From contig CABQBF010000059.1 of NCBI GenBank assembly GCA_902462325.1, forward strand, positions 1-13,935: 13,935 nt of DNA, written 5' to 3'. Under the pieces are notes generated by a model. It had not been told where the DNA came from, made no database searches, and saw nothing but the letters and a program-made list of their open reading frames with translations. Position numbers and translations under genes: made by a program. This DNA comes from an uncultured Peptococcaceae bacterium (lineage in GTDB: Bacteria > Bacillota > Peptococcia > Peptococcales > Peptococcaceae). Position 1 is the stretch's first letter. Each line of letters starts with the position of its first letter. Positions 1 through 5,780 of this stretch are shown here, one piece after another.

Positions 1-116
1 GCAGAACACGCACGATTCTGAACGTGCTGCAGGACAAACTTTGTGAAATAGACGGATTACAGCAAAGTCTATTATCCGAACTGGAAGCAAAAGAAAATGC
101 CCCAGCAGAGCGGTAA
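1..116 (+). CDS. C-terminal end of an unidentified ORF (5' truncated)
   Basis: An open frame enters from the left edge (first full codon at position 3) and ends at TAA 114-116, giving 37 residues. They are polar and Leu/Glu/Gln-rich (LCEIDGLQQSLLSELEAKE), compatible with a terminal amphipathic helix or short coiled coil. The start and most of the gene lie outside the window, so no family can be named. It is on the same strand as every downstream gene and lies 64 bp before spoVS, so it is probably part of the same early operon. That it is coding is inferred from the context and the codon-like composition. Confidence 0.45.
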   Translation, partial: RTRTILNVLQDKLCEIDGLQQSLLSELEAKENAPAER

Positions 117-180
117 CTCTAGCAAGGGGCAAAGCAAATAAACTCAATCAAATTGTAAATTATGAAAGGAAGAATGTCAA

Positions 181-441
181 ATGGAAGTATTAAAAGTATC
201 AGCAAAATCCAATCCAAATTCTGTAGCAGGGGCCTTAGCTGGTGTTATCCGGAAGCGGGGCAGCGCAGAGCTGCAAGCCATTGGCGCAGGTGCCTTGAAT
301 CAGGCAGTAAAAGCAGTAGCGATTGCGCGGGGCTTTGTAGCGCCCAGTGGAATTGATTTAGTCTGTATTCCGGCCTTTACTGATATTATGATTGACGGTG
401 CAGAACGCACCGCTATCAAATTCATTGTGGAACCACGTTAG
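181..441 (+). CDS. spoVS: SpoVS-like (stage V sporulation protein S) Alba-fold DNA-binding protein
   Basis: The 86-residue product matches SpoVS essentially end to end as I recall the family, including the signature stretches KVSAKS, NSVAGALAGV, QAIGAGALNQAVKA, IARGFVAPSG and IPAFTDI, and the terminal VEPR. SpoVS is a small Alba-like nucleic-acid-binding protein needed for normal coat assembly and spore maturation in Bacillus; its biochemical role is not well defined. The start is ATG 181, preceded by AAAGGAAG at 165-172; length equals the usual family length, so the gene looks intact. It opens a phage early/recombination operon and is followed after 11 bp by the next gene. No promoter is obvious in the 64 bp upstream. 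Inferred role: a phage-borne DNA- or RNA-binding modulator, acting either on host development or simply as a chromatin-like factor. The family call is strong; the role in phage is unknown. Confidence 0.95.
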   Translation: MEVLKVSAKSNPNSVAGALAGVIRKRGSAELQAIGAGALNQAVKAVAIARGFVAPSGIDLVCIPAFTDIMIDGAERTAIKFIVEPR

Positions 442-452
442 GAGGATGTCAA

Positions 453-668
453 ATGGAAGAGGTTCTGAAAATGCTGTTTGAAGCGATTTTGAACAAGAAC
501 AACAAGGTTGAGAACATTGCAACAGTGCAGGATTTGTGTGATGCGGCTTGGGATGGTAATAAGGTAGCTCGTCTTTTTGCAGCTATGAATGATGACCGGG
601 ACGGTTTTGGCACAGAAGAAATTTTGAGTATCGCCAACAAAGCATATCAGGAGGTGCGCGCGCAATGA
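453..668 (+). CDS. small hypothetical phage protein (71 aa)
   Basis: ATG 453 follows AGGAGG (440-445) with a 7-nt spacer, so the start is well supported. The product is mainly charged and helical: a Leu-rich N-terminus (MEEVLKMLFEAIL) and a C-terminal half ending EILSIANKAYQEVRAQ. No signal peptide, membrane segment or Cys motif is visible. A DDRDGFGTEE stretch near residues 47-57 superficially resembles an EF-hand loop but lacks the terminal acidic ligand. The stop codon overlaps the next start (ATGA at 665-668), indicating translational coupling with the Gam-like gene and probably a shared early role. I do not recognise the family. Confidence 0.75.
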   Translation: MEEVLKMLFEAILNKNNKVENIATVQDLCDAAWDGNKVARLFAAMNDDRDGFGTEEILSIANKAYQEVRAQ

Positions 669-1195
669 CCAATTTAGCGTTAGAAGAAACGGCTTACAGC
701 ACCTACAGCCTGGAGGACGCCAGCAAGGACGCGGCGCTGCTGCATAAGCTGAATCGCAAGGCCACGCTGGCCACTGCCATGATTGACCAGGAGATTGCAG
801 CTTTACAGCAAGATTTGCGGATGTTGGAAGGGCGGCGCAAGGAAATTTTGGAGCCGCTGGAGGGCGAGATGGAGCGGTTAAAGGGAAACCTGACCGAGTA
901 TCACCGGAGGACATTGGAAGCTGGCGGCGATAAGACAATCAAGCTGCCCTGGGCGACGCTCAAAAGCCGACAGCAGCCGCAGGATTATGACAAAGCTGAG
1001 GATGTCTTGCTTTCCTGGGCGCAGACCAATGCGCCGGAGTTTGTGAAGGTGCCTGCGCCTACCGTAGTATGGGGCGATTTGAAAAAGGCCGTTGTGGTGG
1101 CCGGCTCCAAGGTGCTGCTGAAAGAAACCGGCGAAGTGGTGGAAGGCCTTGTGCCGAAAGAGCGGGCAGTCAAGTTTGATGTGGAGGTGCTGTGA
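665..1195 (+). CDS. Mu Gam-like host-nuclease inhibitor / DNA-end-binding protein
   Basis: The 176-residue product has the Gam-like architecture. A long N-terminal helical region (about residues 20-85, with EIAALQQDLRMLEGRRKE) is followed by a conserved beta segment GDKTIKLPWATLKSRQQP (about 88-105), an 'LLSWAQTNAPEFVKV' block (115-129) and a Lys-rich 'DLKKAV...ETGEVVEGLVPKER' tail. Mu Gam is a Ku-related protein that binds double-strand ends and blocks exonucleases such as RecBCD or AddAB; phages of Bacillota often carry such a gene next to their recombination ATPase. ATG 665 overlaps the preceding stop, and the stop here overlaps the GTG alternative start of the next gene. Siphovirus Gp157 proteins look similar in the helical part; the KLPWATLKSRQQP block favours Gam. 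Likely role: protecting phage ends during replication and recombination. Confidence 0.82.
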   Translation: MTNLALEETAYSTYSLEDASKDAALLHKLNRKATLATAMIDQEIAALQQDLRMLEGRRKEILEPLEGEMERLKGNLTEYHRRTLEAGGDKTIKLPWATLKSRQQPQDYDKAEDVLLSWAQTNAPEFVKVPAPTVVWGDLKKAVVVAGSKVLLKETGEVVEGLVPKERAVKFDVEVL

Positions 1196-1197
1196 GG

Positions 1198-1413
1198 ATG
1201 CATATCAGAAAAATTCTATATCAGCATAGAAGAGACTTTAGAGCAGAATATGAATGCGAACATTGCGGTCATATCGAGACGGACTGTGGTTATGACGATG
1301 CCAATTTTCATAAAAATGTAGTACCATCAATGGTTTGCCCGCAGTGCGGGAAAACGGCAGATGAAAGCTACCGTCCATTGACAACCAAGTATCCGGAAGG
1401 TTATCAGATTTGA
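1198..1413 (+). CDS. small zinc-ribbon protein (71 aa)
   Basis: The product carries two Cys-x2-Cys knuckles, CEHC (C20, C23) and CPQC (C47, C50), separated by 23 residues, with an extra Cys at 30. This is the layout of a small zinc ribbon. The C-terminus is short and polar (PLTTKYPEGYQI). Two starts are possible: GTG 1192, only 4 nt from GGAGG (1183-1187) and overlapping the gam stop, or ATG 1198, 10 nt from it. I prefer ATG 1198; GTG would add two residues. Its place between gam and the recombination ATPase suggests an accessory nucleic-acid or protein-contact role, but no function can be assigned. Confidence 0.72.
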   Translation: MHIRKILYQHRRDFRAEYECEHCGHIETDCGYDDANFHKNVVPSMVCPQCGKTADESYRPLTTKYPEGYQI

Positions 1414-1428
1414 GGAGGTGCTGTGAGT

Positions 1429-2076
1429 ATGGCTCATGTAATCTGTATTATGGGAGAATCCGGAACAGGCAAGACCACCTCCATGCGCAACTTGGACCCG
1501 CGGAGTACATTATATATTGACTGCGATAAGAAAGGTCTGTCATGGAAGGGATGGCGCAGCCAATACAATGCAGAGGCTTGCAACTATGTAAAAAGCGATG
1601 TTCCGGCCGTGGTCCTGAAATATCTGCAGTATGCCAATGAAAATCCCAATGGCAAGCGTTTCAAGACTGTAGTCGTGGATACCTTGAACGGTATCATGAT
1701 TGCCGATGAAATGCGGCGGGCTAAGGAAAAGAATTATGACAAATGGGTGGACTTGGCACAGAGCATTTATGACATTGTGGATTATGCGCTGGTCATGCGG
1801 GACGATTTGACGGTTGTATTTGTAGCGCATACACAGACCGACCATGACGATAACGGTTATTTGTTTACCCGTATCAAAACCTCCGGCCGCAAGCTGGACA
1901 AAATCACGTTGGAAAGCAAGTTTACGACGGTGCTGCTGGCTAAGTGTACGGATGGGAATTATGTGTTTGAAACCCAGGCCAACAGAAGCACCGCCAAAAG
2001 CCCAATGGGCTTATTTGAAGCCAGAGAGGTACCAAACGATATTAAAGCAGTCATCGACGCGCTGCAGGAATTTTAG
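1429..2076 (+). CDS. phage P-loop ATPase, AAA_24 / Sak4-like recombination protein
   Basis: The 215-residue product is a compact RecA-like P-loop domain. Walker A GESGTGKT lies at residues 9-16, Walker B-type VVVDT at 81-85, and a sensor-like strand VVFVAHTQ follows around 129-136. Length and motif order fit the phage nucleotide-binding family (AAA_24), which includes Sak4-type single-strand annealing ATPases. These often pair with a DUF669-like ssDNA-binding protein, exactly as seen immediately downstream. Expected role: ATP-dependent annealing or homology search on phage DNA, alongside the Gam-like protein. ATG 1429 is 10 nt from AGGAGG (1413-1418); an in-frame GTG at 1423 is the alternative. 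The DUF669 start lies 13 nt after the stop, so the two genes are probably co-translated. The precise subfamily is less certain than the ATPase call. Confidence 0.85.
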   Translation: MAHVICIMGESGTGKTTSMRNLDPRSTLYIDCDKKGLSWKGWRSQYNAEACNYVKSDVPAVVLKYLQYANENPNGKRFKTVVVDTLNGIMIADEMRRAKEKNYDKWVDLAQSIYDIVDYALVMRDDLTVVFVAHTQTDHDDNGYLFTRIKTSGRKLDKITLESKFTTVLLAKCTDGNYVFETQANRSTAKSPMGLFEAREVPNDIKAVIDALQEF

Positions 2077-2089
2077 GAGGAATGAAACG

Positions 2090-2650
2090 ATGAGAAAACC
2101 ACAGGGATATGATGAAGCGCCAGCCATTACCGGCGAGGGACAGGCGTTGCCGCCAGGGCTGTATGTGTGCCAGATAAAAATGGCTATCGAAGAAAATAAG
2201 AATGGGAAAGCGGTGTTAGCGATTGCCTATGACATTGCAGAAGGTGAATATAAAGGCTTCTATCAGCAGCGGTATGACGCCGATAAAAGTCCAGACAAAA
2301 AATGGCCTGGCATTCACCGGCAATATACCGAGGGGAAGAGCACAGGCTTTTTCAAAGGCTTAATCACCAGCATCGAAGAGAGCAATCCAGGCTATCAATG
2401 GAATTGGGATGAAAGTACATTGAAGGGAAAACGGTTTGGCGCCATTATGGGCCGTGAACAATTTCTGACGCAGGATGGCCAAAAGCGGTTTGCAACGAAA
2501 ATCTTTTGGATTCGTAGTATTGAAGGACTGAAAAATGCTACCATTCCAGAGGACAGATTATTGTCCGATGCATCCGCTGGTCATGCAGAACAGCCTATGC
2601 CGCCTACAGGCCCAACGCCTACCGACGCCGATTTTCCTGCCAACTGGTAA
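2090..2650 (+). CDS. DUF669-like putative ssDNA-binding protein
   Basis: The 186-residue product begins MRKPQGYDEA after AGGAGG (2075-2080) with a 9-nt spacer to ATG 2090. The first 150 residues alternate beta-like segments (PPGLYVCQIKMA, AVLAIAYDIA, GKRFGAIMGREQFL, KRFATKIFWIRSI) as in OB-fold-type ssDNA-binding proteins. The 'EGEYKGFYQQRYDAD...' region recalls the phage DUF669 family. The last 25 residues are Pro/Ala-rich and end in an acidic-aromatic tail (PTDADFPANW), reminiscent of the protein-interaction tails of SSB proteins. Pairing with the upstream Sak4-like ATPase supports a recombination or replication SSB role. The same reading frame stays open upstream to 1844, but that part overlaps the ATPase in another frame and has no suitable RBS, so I reject the longer version. 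Confidence 0.78.
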   Translation: MRKPQGYDEAPAITGEGQALPPGLYVCQIKMAIEENKNGKAVLAIAYDIAEGEYKGFYQQRYDADKSPDKKWPGIHRQYTEGKSTGFFKGLITSIEESNPGYQWNWDESTLKGKRFGAIMGREQFLTQDGQKRFATKIFWIRSIEGLKNATIPEDRLLSDASAGHAEQPMPPTGPTPTDADFPANW

Positions 2651-2655
2651 TTGGG

Positions 2656-3243
2656 ATGGATGTATTTGCCGAAGTGAAAGAACAGGTGTCTATGCGAGCA
2701 GCGCTGCAGCATTTTGGCCTGACGCCAAACCGGAAAGGCCTGATCCTTTGTCCCTTTCACGCAGACCACAGGCCCAGCTGCAAAATCTATGAAGCCTCGT
2801 TCTATTGCTGGGCTTGCGGAGCTGGCGGCGATGTCATCAACTTTACGGCCAGATATTTGAAGGTATCCAATCTGGAAGCAGCAAAGTATCTGGCCGCTGC
2901 TTTCGGGCTTGTAACCGATGGACCGGAAACGCTCAGGCAGCAGCGGGAACGGGAAAAGCGGGAACAAAGAAGACGTGAAGAAGTGCAATGGGAACGCTGG
3001 CAGCGCTGGGCCTTTGCAGTGCTGACCGGTTATCAGATGGAGCTGTTAGCAGGGCTGCGCAGCGGAGATTGCGGCAATCACTGGTGGGTCAAGTATCACC
3101 AGAAAGAAAGCATCATAGAGTATTATCTGGATTGCTTATCAGAAAATCCGGAAGCATTTTATCAAACATACCATGGGGAGGTGAAGCGGATTGCAGAAGC
3201 AACTAATCGAGGCCATCAAGGCAGGTTCCGAGCCGCTGGATGA
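2656..3243 (+). CDS. CHC2 zinc-finger primase N-terminal domain protein (no TOPRIM)
   Basis: The 195-residue product has the DnaG-type CHC2 zinc-binding module. C32-x2-H35 (LCPFH) and C51-x2-C54 (CWAC) are separated by 15 residues, with the characteristic 'PSCKIYEASFYCWACGAGGDVINF' core followed by an Ala/Leu-rich helix (EAAKYLAAAFGL). In DnaG this domain reads template DNA. Here it is followed by a highly charged linker (about 92-114, RQQREREKREQRRREEVQ) and a Trp-rich C-terminal region, with no TOPRIM or RNA polymerase core. It therefore lacks the catalytic part of a primase on its own. ATG 2656 has only a weak Shine-Dalgarno and lies 5 bp after the DUF669 stop, so translation probably depends on coupling. 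The C-terminal 53 nt overlap the helicase-like gene, suggesting the two proteins act as one initiation unit. Confidence 0.87.
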   Translation: MDVFAEVKEQVSMRAALQHFGLTPNRKGLILCPFHADHRPSCKIYEASFYCWACGAGGDVINFTARYLKVSNLEAAKYLAAAFGLVTDGPETLRQQREREKREQRRREEVQWERWQRWAFAVLTGYQMELLAGLRSGDCGNHWWVKYHQKESIIEYYLDCLSENPEAFYQTYHGEVKRIAEATNRGHQGRFRAAG

Positions 3244-5071
3244 CGAGCTGTTTCTGGCCATTTTTGAAATCGAAGATACTATAGAGCAGCAAAAATTTAT
3301 TGAGCAGGTGCGTAATAAGTGCCGGGAGCAGAAGAAGCTGACCGAGTTCAACAATATGCTGAAGGCCTGGACCAGTAAGAACGCCCAAAACAAAAAGCAG
3401 CAGGGCAGCAACAAGACCAAATTCACCGATGGGCCGTTAGTATTAAACTGCGGGCAGTGGGAAGCAACAGATACCGGTATCTGCAAAACGGAGTTATCCA
3501 GCAAGGGCGTTCCTTATAAGCTGTTCGCCTGCCCCCATCCCATCCTGCCAGTGGAGCGGCTGGTCAATATCGATACCAATACGGAAAAGCTGCGGCTGGC
3601 CTTTTTCAAGGATGACCGCTGGCAGTATGTAACAGTAGACTGCACCACCTGCTACAACAAACAGAATATTACGGTGTTAGGCGACAGGGGCGTGATGGTT
3701 ACGTCAGAGACAGCCAAAAATCTGGTGTGCTATCTGTCTGATGTGGTCAGCCTGAACATGAAGGACACAGAGGAAGGCAAGGCCATTCCCCTGTACCGTT
3801 CCATTGCCCGGCTGGGTTGGATTGGCAATGATTTCTGTCCCTATGTGCAGGATGTGAAATACGATGGCGATTTGGACTTTGAATCCATCTACAATCAGGT
3901 GCGGACCGCAGGCAGCAGACAGGCCTGGTATGACATGGCCGGAGAAATCCGCAAGGATATTGTGGTGCGGCTGCTACTGGCCACATCGCTGGCCAGCCCG
4001 CTGATTGAGCGGGTGGGAGCGCTGCCCTTCGTCTTTCATCTTTGGGGCACGACCAGCTTCGGCAAAACCGTTTCCCTGATGGTAGCCATGAGCGTATGGG
4101 GCAATCCGGAAAGCGGCTGCCTGACCCGCAGCATGAACATGACGCAGAATGCCATGGCCCGCACCGCCAGCTTTTTATACAATCTGCCCTTTGGCGCCGA
4201 TGAGCTGCAGCAAATTCGCAGCCGCTGGGACAACTTTGATAATCTGATTATGTATCTGACAGAAGGGATTGACAAAGGCCGGGCCAAAGCCAGGGGCGGC
4301 ATTGAAGAACTAAAGACCTGGCGCAACTGCTTTATCTTCACCGGCGAGGAACCGGTTACCAAGGATAATTCGGGCGGCGGGACCAAGAACCGCGTCATTG
4401 AGGTGGAAGTGACCAAGCCCATCTATGAATCGGGCTATCTGGTGGCCAATACCATTCGGGAGAATTACGGCTGGGCCGGCAAAGAATTCATTGAATATGT
4501 AAAGCTGATTAGCGTAGAAGAATTGCGGGCCAGATACAAGCTGATTTTCGATGAAATCATGCAGAAGTGCGACACCACTGACAAGCAGGCCTATAGCATG
4601 GCGCTGATTCTTTTGGCCGATGAACTGTCCTGCAGTTGTATCTTTCCGCAGGATAGGCCGATCCAGGTAGAGGATATCCGTCAATATCTGCACAGTAACA
4701 AAGCGGTGGATGTGTCGGAGCGGGCTTATGAATGGGTCATCAGTTGGATTGCCATTGACAAAAATCGTTTTGATGAAAACCAGACCGGTGAAGTTTGGGG
4801 CAAGGTGACTGGCGATTACATTTATATTATCAAAGAAATTCTGGTGAAACATTTGCGGGAGAATGGATTTGAATACAATGCTGTAGTGCGGAAATGGGCA
4901 GAGAACAGACACATAGTAGTGAATGGCGAAGGCAAGTACACCCATGTGACAAGAATGTTGGGCTCAAGGCCGAGGTGCATTAAGATGAGACTTCAAGGTG
5001 TTGATGAATTGGGTGTAGAGGTAAACGAAAAGCCGCCAGAGGAATTTATTCAACCAGAAATCAATTTTTAG
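3191..5071 (+). CDS. DUF927 domain phage replication ATPase/helicase
   Basis: The 626-residue product has a Lys/Gln-rich N-terminal 80 residues, then the DUF927 core. Visible elements are 'VLNCGQWEATDTGI' (84-97), 'ARLGWIGNDF' (206-215), Walker A GTTSFGKT (286-293), a Walker B-like FGADELQ (334-340), a sensor strand NCFIFTGEEP (379-388) and a downstream basic KNRVIEVEV (399-407). These proteins are superfamily-3/AAA-like ATPases of phage and mobile-element replication and presumably unwind the origin. The start is TTG 3191, 9 nt after GGGGAGG (3175-3181); an in-frame stop lies at 3182 and no other good start exists before residue 56. It overlaps the CHC2 gene by 53 nt and ends one base before the iteron array, the expected context for an origin-acting helicase. 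Confidence 0.9.
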   Translation: MQKQLIEAIKAGSEPLDDELFLAIFEIEDTIEQQKFIEQVRNKCREQKKLTEFNNMLKAWTSKNAQNKKQQGSNKTKFTDGPLVLNCGQWEATDTGICKTELSSKGVPYKLFACPHPILPVERLVNIDTNTEKLRLAFFKDDRWQYVTVDCTTCYNKQNITVLGDRGVMVTSETAKNLVCYLSDVVSLNMKDTEEGKAIPLYRSIARLGWIGNDFCPYVQDVKYDGDLDFESIYNQVRTAGSRQAWYDMAGEIRKDIVVRLLLATSLASPLIERVGALPFVFHLWGTTSFGKTVSLMVAMSVWGNPESGCLTRSMNMTQNAMARTASFLYNLPFGADELQQIRSRWDNFDNLIMYLTEGIDKGRAKARGGIEELKTWRNCFIFTGEEPVTKDNSGGGTKNRVIEVEVTKPIYESGYLVANTIRENYGWAGKEFIEYVKLISVEELRARYKLIFDEIMQKCDTTDKQAYSMALILLADELSCSCIFPQDRPIQVEDIRQYLHSNKAVDVSERAYEWVISWIAIDKNRFDENQTGEVWGKVTGDYIYIIKEILVKHLRENGFEYNAVVRKWAENRHIVVNGEGKYTHVTRMLGSRPRCIKMRLQGVDELGVEVNEKPPEEFIQPEINF

Positions 5072-5072
5072 C

Positions 5073-5361
5073 GTCACACCATAATAGACAAAGGTGTGAC
5101 AGAATGTGTGACAAGAAAATCGCTCAACGAATAGGGCTTATATATTTATGTCACACTTTATCACCTGTCACACCTATTTATATATTTATATGGGGCACAA
5201 AATAAGTATTACAATTTGTTATTTTATAGAATATTGGTTTCCATACAGATTTTAGGTGTGACAGTGTGACAGTAATAAAAATTGGCTTAACCAATATGAT
5301 TTGAACGGTCAGAAAGTGTCACACTGGCAAGGTGTGACAAGCAAGATATTGCGAGGTGACA
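5073..5361 (+). other. putative phage replication origin: TGTGAC iteron array in AT-rich DNA
   Basis: This 292-bp stretch between genes (5072-5363) is non-coding and much more AT-rich than its flanks. It holds nine copies of a (A/G)GTGTGACA-type word: forward at 5093-5101, 5105-5113, 5255-5263, 5263-5271 and 5331-5339; reverse at 5073-5080, 5149-5157, 5166-5174 and 5317-5325. A degenerate tenth copy (AGGTGACA, 5354-5361) overlaps the RBS of the next gene. Two pairs form perfect 8-bp inverted repeats: 5073-5080/5093-5100 and 5317-5324/5332-5339. Position directly after the DUF927 helicase suggests these are initiator-binding iterons. An operator array for a regulator is the main alternative. 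No intrinsic terminator is seen here. Confidence 0.7.
5138..5189 (+). repeat. AT-only 12-bp direct repeat, possible DNA-unwinding element
   Basis: TTATATATTTAT occurs at 5138-5149 and again at 5178-5189, exactly 40 bp apart, with two reverse-oriented iterons (5149-5157, 5166-5174) between and touching them. Pure A/T direct repeats next to iterons are typical of origin unwinding elements. This is a positional inference; melting has not been calculated. Confidence 0.5.
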
Positions 5362-5363
5362 AT

Positions 5364-5780
5364 ATGAAATCAAACAAAAAGCTGGGCAGTGACTTTGAGC
5401 AGGAGGTATGCCAGGAATTGGCCAAGGAAGGCTATTGGGTGCATAACTTCGCCAATCGGAAGAACGGACAGCCTATGGATGTTATTGCAGTTATGGATAA
5501 CAAGGCCATTCTGATAGACGCTAAAGTGTGCACCAACGGTATTTTCAAGACAAGCCGCATAGAAGAAAACCAGGTGCTGTCTATGAAGCGCTGGTTCCAG
5601 ACAGGCAATACCATGGCCATGCTTTGGCTCAAGCTGCCCGATGGAACCATCAGCGTGATTATTCTGAACAGTGAGAAAGAATTAGATGAACTTTTGGAGC
5701 GAAAAACGCTCAATGAAGCGCAAATCCGGCAGTTGGGATTTGGCCGGATAACGGGGAGGAAAAGCAAATGCATGATGTGA
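5364..5780 (+). CDS. Holliday-junction-resolvase-like PD-(D/E)XK nuclease
   Basis: The 138-residue product has the compact Hjc/phage resolvase layout. 'GSDFEQEVCQELAKEGYWV' includes a helix-1 glutamate (E12). Then 'NGQPMDVIAVMDNKAILIDAKVC' supplies D39 and the D52-A-K54 catalytic core, and 'EENQVLSMKRWF' follows, with Q70 in the usual downstream helix. Such enzymes resolve branched DNA in replication and recombination intermediates. I choose ATG 5364, preceded by GAGGTGAC. The frame stays open to a TTG at 5301, but that version would translate iteron DNA. The gene lies directly after the putative origin and overlaps the BRO-like gene by 13 bp. It could also be described as a VRR-NUC/RecU-like nuclease. 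Confidence 0.8.
   Translation: MKSNKKLGSDFEQEVCQELAKEGYWVHNFANRKNGQPMDVIAVMDNKAILIDAKVCTNGIFKTSRIEENQVLSMKRWFQTGNTMAMLWLKLPDGTISVIILNSEKELDELLERKTLNEAQIRQLGFGRITGRKSKCMM

Noticed and set aside
162..356. Plus-strand open frame overlapping the spoVS gene (64 codons from ATG 162)
   Set aside because: It overlaps spoVS in another frame; spoVS has a full family match and a suitable RBS, so this is a shadow.
599..634. EF-hand-like calcium loop (DDRDGFGTEE) in the 71-aa protein
   Set aside because: The loop lacks the terminal acidic ligand and there is no paired second loop; chance similarity is more likely.
438..938. Minus-strand open frame (166 codons) opposite the 71-aa and Gam-like genes
   Set aside because: The low-complexity Pro/Ser/Cys-rich translation looks non-coding, and the opposite strand has coupled genes with clear RBS.
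1844..2089. N-terminal extension of the DUF669-like ORF
   Set aside because: It overlaps the Sak4-like ATPase in another frame and lacks an RBS; ATG 2090 has AGGAGG at good spacing.
4310..4945. Minus-strand open frame (211 codons) opposite the DUF927 gene
   Set aside because: Antisense to a well-supported gene, with no recognisable motif; a shadow.
5073..5100. Hairpin GTCACACC/GGTGTGAC directly after the DUF927 stop as a terminator
   Set aside because: The loop is 12 nt and no T-run follows; the arms are members of the iteron family.
5301..5363. Upstream TTG start extending the resolvase-like protein by 21 residues
   Set aside because: It has no RBS and would translate iteron repeats; the nuclease fold starts well at ATG 5364.
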